In this document: one piece after another, positions 9,186-16,295 of the stretch
Layout of the letters: each line of letters starts with the position of its first letter
Numbering within the stretch: the first letter of the stretch is position 1
Assembly (NCBI RefSeq): GCF_000172795.2
Contig: NZ_CP020947.1
Location: forward strand, 3,810,501 to 3,874,500
DNA: 64,000 bases
Direction of reading: 5' to 3'
From: Rhizobium sp. CIAT894
GTDB taxonomy: Bacteria > Pseudomonadota > Alphaproteobacteria > Rhizobiales > Rhizobiaceae
Notes under the pieces: model-generated
Database searches by the model: none
Told to the model about the DNA's origin: nothing
Seen by the model: only the letters and a program-made list of their open reading frames with translations
Program-made: the position numbers and the translations under genes

Positions 9186-9210
9186 AAGGGTGATCTGCAT
9201 CGGCCGGATG

Positions 9211-9227
9211 ATGTGATCTTATAACAT
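9211..9227. promoter_or_regulatory. Candidate Zur (zinc uptake regulator) box
   Basis: ATGTGATCTTATAACAT matches the alphaproteobacterial Zur palindrome as I know it (ATGTTATA-N-TATAACAT) at 14 of the 16 defined positions. The right half is perfect and the left half has two mismatches. It lies 105 nt upstream of a COG0523 GTPase gene, a class known to be Zur-repressed in relatives such as Agrobacterium. An overlapping AT-rich stretch (TTATAACATTATAA) could extend the site. Confidence 0.6.
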
Positions 9228-9331
9228 TATAAAACCCTTTGAACTGCCGCGCCCATGCCATTATATGAGACCAACCGTTTGAAGCAGCCGACTGAAGCCG
9301 CTCGGCTGCACGCCTAATCCTAGAGGTTCTC

Positions 9332-10435
9332 ATGACCGACGCGATCTCCACCCAGAAGCCCATTCCCGTCACCGTGCTCACCGGTTATCTCGGCGCCGGC
9401 AAGACGACATTGCTCAACCGCATCCTTTCCGAAAATCACGGCAAGAAATATGCGGTCATCGTCAATGAGTTCGGCGAAATCGGCATCGACAACGACCTGA
9501 TCGTCGAGTCGGACGAAGAAATCTACGAGATGAACAATGGCTGCGTCTGTTGCACGGTGCGCGGCGACCTGATCCGCGTCGTCGAAGGCCTGATGCGCCG
9601 TCCCGGCCGCTTCGACGGCATCATCGTCGAAACCACCGGCCTTGCCGATCCGGTGCCGGTCGCCCAGACCTTCTTCATGGACGACGACGTGCGCGCCAAG
9701 ACCGAGCTCGACGCCGTCATCGCCTTGGTCGACGCAAAACACTTGCCGCTGCGCCTGAAGGACAGCCGCGAGGCCGAGGACCAGATCGCCTTCGCCGACG
9801 TCGTCGTCATCAACAAGAGCGACCTCGTCACCCCGGAAGAACTCGATGTCATCGACGACATCGTCCGCGCCATCAATCCGGCTGCGCGTGTCTACAAGAC
9901 CAGCCGCTCCGGCGTCGACCTCGCCCGCGTGCTCGATCAGGGCGCCTTCAACCTGGAACGCGCACTGGAAAACGATCCGCATTTCCTCGAACACGGCCAT
10001 GACGATCACGTCTGCGGCCCGGACTGCGATCACGACCACCACCATCATGATCACGATCATCACCATGATCACCACGGGCACGACCATCATCACCATGGCG
10101 CCCATCAACAGGGTGCGATGTCGGCGATCCACGATGTCACGGTGCAGTCTGTGTCGCTGCGCGGCGGCCAGATGAACCCGGAGCGTTTTTTCCCCTGGAT
10201 CCAGAAGGTCACCCAGACACAGGGGCCGAATATTCTGCGTCTCAAAGGCATCATCGCCTTCAAGGACGATCCCGAGCGTTATGTCGTTCAAGGCGTCCAC
10301 ATGATCATTGAGGGCGATCACCAGCGGCCGTGGAAGGAAGGCGAAAAGCACGAAAGCCGTCTCGTCTTCATCGGTCGCGATCTCGACCGCGAGAAGCTCG
10401 AAGCCTCCTTCAAGGCCTGCGAGGCTGCTGCCTGA
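9332..10435 (+). CDS. COG0523 / CobW-family GTPase with a His-rich metal-binding loop (ZigA/YciC-like zinc chaperone)
   Basis: 367 residues. The P-loop is GYLGAGKT (18-25), the family signature CVCC is at 71-74, and the G4 motif NKSD is at 161-164. The C-terminal CobW_C domain follows. Between them, residues 221-258 are mostly His and Asp with two Cys, an obvious metal-binding loop. COG0523 G3E GTPases of the ZigA/YciC type are thought to deliver zinc to client enzymes during zinc starvation. Cobalamin-type CobW is less likely because no cobalamin genes are near. A Zur-like box upstream supports the zinc role. The stop overlaps the next start (TGATG), so it is coupled to the WD40 gene. Confidence 0.9.
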   Translation: MTDAISTQKPIPVTVLTGYLGAGKTTLLNRILSENHGKKYAVIVNEFGEIGIDNDLIVESDEEIYEMNNGCVCCTVRGDLIRVVEGLMRRPGRFDGIIVETTGLADPVPVAQTFFMDDDVRAKTELDAVIALVDAKHLPLRLKDSREAEDQIAFADVVVINKSDLVTPEELDVIDDIVRAINPAARVYKTSRSGVDLARVLDQGAFNLERALENDPHFLEHGHDDHVCGPDCDHDHHHHDHDHHHDHHGHDHHHHGAHQQGAMSAIHDVTVQSVSLRGGQMNPERFFPWIQKVTQTQGPNILRLKGIIAFKDDPERYVVQGVHMIIEGDHQRPWKEGEKHESRLVFIGRDLDREKLEASFKACEAAA

Positions 10436-11424
10436 TGCCGACAGTTGCACCGCTTGATCTCGACGGCCACGTTCTGGCCGTCGAATTTTTAGGTGATGTC
10501 CCCTTCTTCGCAAACGCAAACGGCACGTTTCATCGGCTGGATGGCGGCGAGAGGGTTTCAGAAGCCCATCAGGGCATGCTCACCGCCATCCGCGATCCCT
10601 ACAGCGAGAGCCTGATCTCGGGCGGCGAGGACGGCAAGGTGCTGCGCATTTCCGCCGACGGCAGCGTCAGCGAGATCGCCACCACGCCGCGCAAATGGAT
10701 CTCGCAGGTCGCAGCCGGCCCGCAGGGCGCTATCGCCTATTCCTATGGCAAGAGTTCGCTCGTGCGCCTTGCCGACGGCACCACCAAGGAATTTCCCGAG
10801 GAGCGCACCGTCGAAGGCCTTGCCTTCGCGCCGAAGGGGCTGCGCATCGCCGCTGCCCGTTACAACGGCGTGTCGCTGCACTGGGTCGGCATGAGCGCCA
10901 AGCCGGTCGATCTCGAATGGAAGGGAGCCCATACCGGCGTCACCTTCTCGCCCGATGGCAATTTCCTCGTCACCTCGATGCAGGAAAATGCGCTGCACGG
11001 CTGGAAACTCGACAGCAAGCCGGGCGCCGAAGCCCGCCATATGCGCATGACCGGCTATCCCGCCAAGGTGAAATCGCTCTCCTGGTCGGTCAAGGGCAAG
11101 TGGCTCGCCTCTTCGGGCGCGCCGGCGGCCATCGTCTGGCCGTTCCAGGGCAAGGACGGCCCGATGGGCAAGGCGCCGCTGGAACTCGGCACTCGCGCCA
11201 ATATCATGGCGACGGCGGTGAAATTCCATCCGCTCGAGGACATCCTCGCCATCGGCTTCATCGACGGCATGATTCTGGCCGTGCGCATCGCCGACAGCAA
11301 GGAGGCGCTGCTGCGCCGCCCTGGCAAGGGCGCCGTCACGGCGATGAGCTGGAGCAAGGACGGCAAGCTGCTCGCCTTCGCTTCGGAAGCCGGCGATTGC
11401 GGCGTCATCGATATTTCCGCTTGA
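10435..11424 (+). CDS. WD40 repeat protein coupled to the COG0523 gene
   Basis: 329 residues of beta-propeller type, with repeats such as LISGGEDGKVLRIS, VTFSPDGNFLVTSMQENALH and AMSWSKDGKLLAFASEAGD. Seven blades are plausible from the length. There is no signal peptide, so it is cytoplasmic. Its ATG at 10435 shares one base with the GTPase stop, implying co-translation. A WD40 partner for a zinc GTPase suggests a docking or scaffold role, but that is inference. The frame is open upstream within the GTPase gene, which does not reflect a longer protein. Confidence 0.85.
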   Translation: MPTVAPLDLDGHVLAVEFLGDVPFFANANGTFHRLDGGERVSEAHQGMLTAIRDPYSESLISGGEDGKVLRISADGSVSEIATTPRKWISQVAAGPQGAIAYSYGKSSLVRLADGTTKEFPEERTVEGLAFAPKGLRIAAARYNGVSLHWVGMSAKPVDLEWKGAHTGVTFSPDGNFLVTSMQENALHGWKLDSKPGAEARHMRMTGYPAKVKSLSWSVKGKWLASSGAPAAIVWPFQGKDGPMGKAPLELGTRANIMATAVKFHPLEDILAIGFIDGMILAVRIADSKEALLRRPGKGAVTAMSWSKDGKLLAFASEAGDCGVIDISA

Positions 11425-11430
11425 GCTGTA

Positions 11431-11934
11431 GTGTCGGCAATGGACGACGCTCCGACGGAAGCTGAGATCGTGACGCTTGCCGCCGCCCATATGCAGGCGG
11501 CGGCAAGAATCAGGCGTGTTGCGCTCTGGCAGCGGCTGCCCTGGCTGCCGGATCTGCATACGCCTGAAGAAGAAGAGCAGTACTGGCGCATGCATCTGCT
11601 GCCGAACCGCACCATGCTTGGCGCCGCCATGGGCAACCAGCTTGTCGGCGTCATCGCCTATGGCGACGACTGGATAGAGCAGCTCTATATTCTCCCCGAC
11701 TTTCAAGGCCTGGGCATCGGCTCCCTGCTTCTCGGCTGCGCGATGGAGGAGATGGGCGAGATCAGGCTCTGGACATTCCAGCGCAATGCCGGCGCACGTG
11801 CTTTCTACGAGCGGCATGGCTTTACCGCCGGGGAAGAGACCGACGGCGCCGACAACGAGGAAAAGGAGCCTGACGTGCTCTATCATTGGCGCCGTCTTCC
11901 GGAACCGACGCTTGGCCCGCAACCGCCTGGCTAG
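11431..11934 (+). CDS. GNAT family N-acetyltransferase
   Basis: 167 residues. The acetyl-CoA binding region is EQLYILPDFQGLGIGSLLL followed by LWTFQRNAGARAFYERHGF, both hallmarks of GNAT enzymes. It starts 6 nt after the WD40 stop at a GTG (an in-frame ATG at 11440 is an alternative), so it is likely the third gene of the Zur-controlled operon. The C-terminus (about 20 residues) is Pro/Arg-rich. The substrate is unknown. Confidence 0.85.
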   Translation: MSAMDDAPTEAEIVTLAAAHMQAAARIRRVALWQRLPWLPDLHTPEEEEQYWRMHLLPNRTMLGAAMGNQLVGVIAYGDDWIEQLYILPDFQGLGIGSLLLGCAMEEMGEIRLWTFQRNAGARAFYERHGFTAGEETDGADNEEKEPDVLYHWRRLPEPTLGPQPPG

Positions 11935-12046
11935 ACGATCAGGCCGCAAGACCCGGGAATATCGGGCTTGCCAAATGCCTTGGCCGGGCGAAACATGAAA
12001 ATCCGCGCAGCGACTGCCTGGGCCGCGACTGACAGAGGAAACGTCA

Positions 12047-12865
12047 ATGCCGAAATCGACCGGCCTCGGTTTGGCCGAGCAGCAGCCGCCGCCTTTGAGC
12101 GACACATCCGTCTGGGCGATGATCCGTGCCGAGGCGGCCGAACTTGCCGTGCGCGAACCGATATTGCAGCGGCTGCTGGCCGCAGAGGTAACGGACGCCA
12201 CCGGCAATAAAGAAATCATCGCCCGTGTTCTGGCCGCGCGGCTTTCGGTGACGCAGGTCGAGGCGGGCAATCTGTTCGATCTCATCCTCTCCACGCTTGA
12301 TGACGACATCATGCGCAAGGTCGAGGCCGATCTCGCCGCCGTGCGCGAGCGCGATCCGGCCTGCACGACGTTTCTGCACGCGCTTTTGAACCTCAAGGGC
12401 TTTCATGCGCTGCAGACGCATCGCATCGCCCATGCGCTCTGGAACGCCGGCCGTCCGGAGATCGCCAGCTGGCTCGCCAATCTCGCCTCGCTGGTCTTCG
12501 GCCCGGATATCCACCCCGCCGCCCGGATCGGCGCTTCCATCATGCTCGACCACGGCTCGGGCATCGTCATCGGCGAAACCGCTGTCATCGAGGATGAAGT
12601 CTCGATCCTGCAGAACGTCACGCTCGGCGGCACCGGCAAGGAAACCGGCGACCGCCACCCGAAGATCCGCCATGGCGTCATGATCGGCGCCGGCGCCAAG
12701 ATCCTCGGCAATATCGAAATCGGCGCCTTCAGCAAAATCGCCGCCGGCAGCGTCGTGCTGAAGCCGGTTCCCGAGCACTGCACGGTCGCCGGCGTGCCGG
12801 CAACGCTCGTGCGCGTCCACCGCACCGAAGAAATCCCTGCAGAGACGATGGATCAGAATATCTAG
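12047..12865 (+). CDS. cysE: Serine O-acetyltransferase
   Basis: 272 residues. A helical N-terminal domain (AVRERDPACTTFLHALLNLKGFHALQTHRIAH, split here by function only) leads into left-handed beta-helix hexapeptide repeats (HGSGIVIGETAVI, TLGGTGKETGDRHPKI, MIGAGAKILGNIEIG). The His/Asp catalytic pair sits in the DHGSGIVIGE region. The enzyme makes O-acetylserine from serine and acetyl-CoA, the first step of cysteine synthesis. Start at 12047 with an AGAGGAAA ribosome site. It is transcribed alone on the plus strand. Confidence 0.93.
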   Translation: MPKSTGLGLAEQQPPPLSDTSVWAMIRAEAAELAVREPILQRLLAAEVTDATGNKEIIARVLAARLSVTQVEAGNLFDLILSTLDDDIMRKVEADLAAVRERDPACTTFLHALLNLKGFHALQTHRIAHALWNAGRPEIASWLANLASLVFGPDIHPAARIGASIMLDHGSGIVIGETAVIEDEVSILQNVTLGGTGKETGDRHPKIRHGVMIGAGAKILGNIEIGAFSKIAAGSVVLKPVPEHCTVAGVPATLVRVHRTEEIPAETMDQNI

Positions 12866-13065
12866 CTAGATGTGAGCTTCTGATAGGTTGTTCATTACGT
12901 CGCCGATGCCGCCGGTCAGGTGATCGGCACATAGGGGACCTCCATTATTCGGTTGGACTGGTTATTTTCCGACGTCATCTTCTTTAGTTGAAGAATATGG
13001 CCCATTTCTTCGTTCTGTTTTTAAATTGGTAATTCTACTGAGCAGAGGCCGCGACGCTTAGGCGA

Positions 13066-13515
13066 TTAAGGGCTTCCCTCAAATTCAACTTTCATATTCA
13101 TGCCAGAATTGGGCGTCCTGAGTTGAATTGAGGACATCGGTCCGGCCGACGTGGAAAATTCCACGAGCAGTAATCTTTCCGACTTCCAAGATACTTTTGG
13201 CGATGATTCCACGATGCCGCCCTGCAAAGAGAAAGAAGCGCACCCTGCCGAAAAGATTGCGCGGTCCTCGTAGTCCACCTTGTCCAATTGCTCTTCGATC
13301 GGAAGAACCACGAGCGCAGCGTGGCAATACGGAGAAATCGCTCCGCCGCCGTACCAAGTTGCAAGGATGGCTTTGAATTCTCGGTCGGGAGATTGATATA
13401 CCTTTACCGACTCGGGATCTTGGAGCTTGCCGTGGAACGTCCACGCAAGCCAAGTTGACGTGAGCAATCCGACAAATGCGAAAGCACAAAAAGTAACTCG
13501 AATTAACGCCCGCAT
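13066..13515 (-). CDS. Unknown 149-residue protein with an N-terminal membrane anchor or signal
   Basis: I do not recognise the family. Residues about 5-25 are hydrophobic (VTFCAFAFVGLLTSTWLAW), so the protein is either exported or anchored, and the remaining 120 residues would be outside the cytoplasm. Two Cys (in YCHAAL and GCASF) could pair. A GTG at 13521 is an alternative start, but ATG 13515 has GAGAG at 6 nt. The start lies 9 nt after the stop of a decayed hlyD 3' end, on the same strand, as if it had once been the gene directly behind that hlyD. Confidence 0.6.
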   Translation of the reverse strand: MRALIRVTFCAFAFVGLLTSTWLAWTFHGKLQDPESVKVYQSPDREFKAILATWYGGGAISPYCHAALVVLPIEEQLDKVDYEDRAIFSAGCASFSLQGGIVESSPKVSWKSERLLLVEFSTSAGPMSSIQLRTPNSGMNMKVEFEGSP

Positions 13516-13524
13516 TGACACTCT

Positions 13525-13785
13525 CTACAGCTTCCTCATCGCCTCGCTTGCCACTTCGACCAGCAGGAAAAAACATAACCACGGATCCGCCTCGAACCGG
13601 TCCTGACCTCCGCCGTTGCCGACATTCCGGGTCAGAGCGGAACATCTGCGTCATCCGCTCTCACGGCATTTCGTTCAAGCTTTAACGTCACGGCGAAGAC
13701 GAAATTCTGAGTGCGCTCGGCACCAGTAAACAGCGACGTCTCTGGATGTTCTGCGGCTGATGCTTCCGCCGCCCCACCGCGAGGC
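13525..13785 (-). pseudogene. Decayed second copy of the 3' end of hlyD
   Basis: Read on the minus strand, this stretch is clearly homologous to the last 80 or so codons of the intact hlyD at 14850-16295. It gives LFTGAERTQNFVFAVTLKLE against LFAGAERTQNLVFAVTLKLE, then LERNAVRADDADVPL, a TGA stop where the intact gene has Ser, PGMSATAEVRTGSRRI, and after a one-base deletion VEVASEAMRKL with its own stop at 13525-13527 (intact: VEVASEALKER). The similarity fades upstream near 13785, so no 5' part exists. This is a displaced fragment, not a functional gene. Confidence 0.88.
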
Positions 13786-13836
13786 GGCCAGCGGAGAGCG
13801 CTATGCTGTCGTCGACGTAAATTCCCACAGACCGAT

Positions 13837-14175
13837 TCAGAGCCGATTGCTTGTCAGGATATCCAAGATTGTGTCCACCGGCAGAAGACTTTTGGTCAGC
13901 ACATCGGAACGTGCCGCCATGCGCGCGTAAGAACTGATCGATGAGTCCGCCGAGACAGCCGTCGCGATGTGGTCGAACTCACCGTTGGCGAGATCCGAAG
14001 CTATGTCGTTTATTCTCAGTTGCTTGGTAGCGCGCGTACTTTCCGCGTAAGTTGCGGAGATTGTGTAGGCCATGAATGACTGAACGGCAAATGCCGCTCT
14101 GCCAACCTCTTTATTGAATTGATCGAACTCATTCTTGAGGTCATCGAAACTGAATGTGACATTGAGAGTATTCAT
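13837..14175 (-). CDS. Unknown 112-residue protein behind the type I secretion genes
   Basis: Not recognised. It begins MNTLNVTFSFDDLKNEFDQF, is Ser/Ala/Asp-rich and probably helical, with no signal peptide, double-Gly leader, Cys or RTX repeat. Its ATG overlaps the upstream gene's stop by one base (TGATG), which indicates translational coupling to the 212-residue membrane protein. Base composition is clearly more AT-rich than the flanking metabolic genes. It is a candidate substrate or accessory of the secretion system, from position only. Confidence 0.6.
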   Translation of the reverse strand: MNTLNVTFSFDDLKNEFDQFNKEVGRAAFAVQSFMAYTISATYAESTRATKQLRINDIASDLANGEFDHIATAVSADSSISSYARMAARSDVLTKSLLPVDTILDILTSNRL

Positions 14176-14813
14176 CAGGAATTCTCGCGATCTTTCATTG
14201 TCTTGCGACAGATGTTGTATAGATGTACGAAAAACAAAACAAAGAACAGAGACGTTATGACATTGGCCATATAAAGATTAAAGAAGCCACTCTCTCTAGA
14301 TCCTATAAGAAAGTCTATTGCGTAGCACTTCGAATTGTCGCATGGCGTCGTCAATCTATAATCTGAGACGTATATGACAACACAAGCCGCTATTAATACT
14401 ACCGCCGCCACCGATGCGCTTTTTATATTCTTTTCAACTGGTACTTTGCTGAGTCTGTAAAAAATTCCCTCATCAGTCACCCTGGCGCGACGGGCCATCC
14501 ACCAGGCGATTGGGAAGAAAAACAAAGCGATTACACTCTGCGCAACTAAGAAGATCAGCAGATAGTCAGGGGCTCGAAATCGGCGAAATAAGGCAACAGA
14601 TGAAATAGTCGCCGCGACCATCAGAATCGCGAAAACGCTATCTAAGCTAATAATGCTTCGTCGAAGTAGAATTCGTCCTATCAAGAACAGGAAGATCAGA
14701 AAAAGGAGGATGGGGACGGGCCCGATCGGGGAAAGCGGGCTTGCAGGTACAAAATCACCGTTCACGCTCGGATCCTCCACCAATATGACGAAACGACGGA
14801 AAATACCAACCAT
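14175..14813 (-). CDS. Unknown 212-residue polytopic membrane protein
   Basis: About five hydrophobic segments are visible: around residues 34-50 (VPILLFLIFLFLIG), 57-75, 83-105 (LLIFLVAQSVIALFFFPIAW), 133-148 and 185-202. I do not recognise the family. The coding region is AT-rich (for example 19 G+C in the 60 bases 14221-14280), unlike its neighbours, suggesting foreign origin. It follows hlyD by 36 nt on the same strand and is coupled to the 112-residue gene. An immunity-like or accessory role next to a secretion system is conceivable but unsupported. Confidence 0.65.
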   Translation of the reverse strand: MVGIFRRFVILVEDPSVNGDFVPASPLSPIGPVPILLFLIFLFLIGRILLRRSIISLDSVFAILMVAATISSVALFRRFRAPDYLLIFLVAQSVIALFFFPIAWWMARRARVTDEGIFYRLSKVPVEKNIKSASVAAVVLIAACVVIYVSDYRLTTPCDNSKCYAIDFLIGSRESGFFNLYMANVITSLFFVLFFVHLYNICRKTMKDRENS

Positions 14814-14849
14814 CTCGATTTGATGCGGTGGCGCATTGCTTGTATCAAA

Positions 14850-16295
14850 TTACCGCTCCTTCAGCGCTTCGCTCGCCACCTCGACGAGTGGCGAAAACAC
14901 ATAGGCCAGTATCCGCCTCGAACCGGTTCTGACCTCGGCCGTTGCCGACATTCCCGGCGAAAGCGAAACATCCGCGCCATCCGCCTGCACCGCATTTCGT
15001 TCAAGCTTTAGCGTCACCGCAAAGACCAGGTTCTGCGTCCGCTCGGCACCCGCAAACAGCGCAGTTTGCGGTGCGGCAGCCGTGTCTTCCTCACGGCGCT
15101 CAGCATCCGGCTCCGGGATGGCGTCGGTGGCAATCTTGACGATCGTCGCAGGAACCGTGCCGTACTGGGTGAACGGGAATGCATCCAGTTTCACCACCGC
15201 CGGCTGGCCGACATGGATGAAGCCGATATCGCGGTTGGGAACGTAGACCTCGAGCTCTAGCGTGGCTCCTGCCGGAACGACCCTCAGGACCTCCTCCCCG
15301 GCTGTCACCACCTGGCCATCGGTCGAGATCACGGAAGCCTGGACGACGCCGTCGATCGGGCTGCGCACGGTCATCTGCGCCAGCTCGGCGCGGCTCTTCG
15401 CAAGGCGCTGCTCAAGGTCTTCCGCCTGCCTTTCAGCATCACCGAGCTTTTCGGTCTGATCGCTGATGAATGCGCTGCGGGTCTTCTCTATCTCGGCGCC
15501 GAGGACGTCGATCCCCGCCACCGCGTCGGCAAATTCGCCCTTCTGGATCGCAAGCTGTGTCCGCTGCGTCTTCAACGTTTCGGTCGCGTCTATCACGCCG
15601 GCCATCGGTCCTGCATTCTCGCCGACGAGCGTGTTGCGCATTGCGACCCGCTGCTGGAGCGTGTCCACCAGCGACGCCTGCTCGTCGAGTGTATCCTGGA
15701 GGTGATCGCGTTCCCCTTCCTTCTGTCGCATCTGTGACCGCAGGGACGTCAGCGACGCGTCGAGCTGACCAAGTTCGCTCGAAAGGATGGCATCTTCTCG
15801 CCGCCGAAGCTTTTCCGGGACATCGGCCGCCCAGTCAATCCGGCCGCTGTGGCTCGTCTCCACCGTGGCGGCGGCGGCCAGAGCAGCGCGCCGGCGCGTG
15901 GCTTCCGCCCGAACCGACGAAAGCGCCGAATCCGCATCCTTTTCGTCAGCGACGGCTTCGGCGGAATCCAGCTGGAACAGCACATCGCCGCGATGCACTT
16001 CCGTACCGTTGGCTGGCGGGAGACCGACCACCTTGCCGCCGTAGAGCGGCTGGACGATCTTGACCCGGCCGACCGGTTGAATCTTGCCCTGCGCAGTCGC
16101 GATAATGTCGATCCGCCCGATATAGGCCCATGCGAGTGCGACCGCCGCGAGCAGACAGATGATCAGCAGCAGCACCATCCCGACCGGAGACGGAGGTGTT
16201 TCAAGCACCTCGAGCGCGGGCGCCAGGAAATCATTGTCGGATCTCGACCGCGATGTTGGGGGCGAAGCAGTGAAAGTGCGAACGGCCACAGTCAT
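14850..16295 (-). CDS. Type I secretion membrane fusion (adaptor) protein, HlyD family
   Basis: 481 residues. A single inner-membrane helix lies at about 39-60 (MVLLLIICLLAAVALAWAYIG cut here to its core), then a lipoyl/barrel half (GKVVGLPPANGTEVHRGDVLF), a long coiled coil of roughly 200 residues in the periplasm, and the second half (MTVRSPIDGVVQASVIST onward). HlyD proteins join the ABC exporter to an outer-membrane TolC channel. Start overlaps the ABC gene stop (ATGA). No TolC-like gene is in the window. Its 3' end exists a second time, decayed, at 13525-13785. Confidence 0.93.
   Translation of the reverse strand: MTVAVRTFTASPPTSRSRSDNDFLAPALEVLETPPSPVGMVLLLIICLLAAVALAWAYIGRIDIIATAQGKIQPVGRVKIVQPLYGGKVVGLPPANGTEVHRGDVLFQLDSAEAVADEKDADSALSSVRAEATRRRAALAAAATVETSHSGRIDWAADVPEKLRRREDAILSSELGQLDASLTSLRSQMRQKEGERDHLQDTLDEQASLVDTLQQRVAMRNTLVGENAGPMAGVIDATETLKTQRTQLAIQKGEFADAVAGIDVLGAEIEKTRSAFISDQTEKLGDAERQAEDLEQRLAKSRAELAQMTVRSPIDGVVQASVISTDGQVVTAGEEVLRVVPAGATLELEVYVPNRDIGFIHVGQPAVVKLDAFPFTQYGTVPATIVKIATDAIPEPDAERREEDTAAAPQTALFAGAERTQNLVFAVTLKLERNAVQADGADVSLSPGMSATAEVRTGSRRILAYVFSPLVEVASEALKER

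Noticed and set aside
9320..10519. A 399-codon minus-strand frame with Val/Met/Ile-rich stretch
   Set aside because: It is the complement of the COG0523 GTPase. The odd hydrophobic run is only the antisense of its His-rich loop.
10558..12396. A 612-codon minus-strand open frame opposite the WD40, acetyltransferase and cysE genes
   Set aside because: It runs antisense across three genes and intergenic DNA with no domain. The plus-strand genes have clear family motifs and coupling.
13525..13785. Separate 189-codon minus frame (13085-13654) as a real gene
   Set aside because: It is a different frame overlapping both the decayed hlyD end and the 149-residue gene. The homology with hlyD is in another frame.
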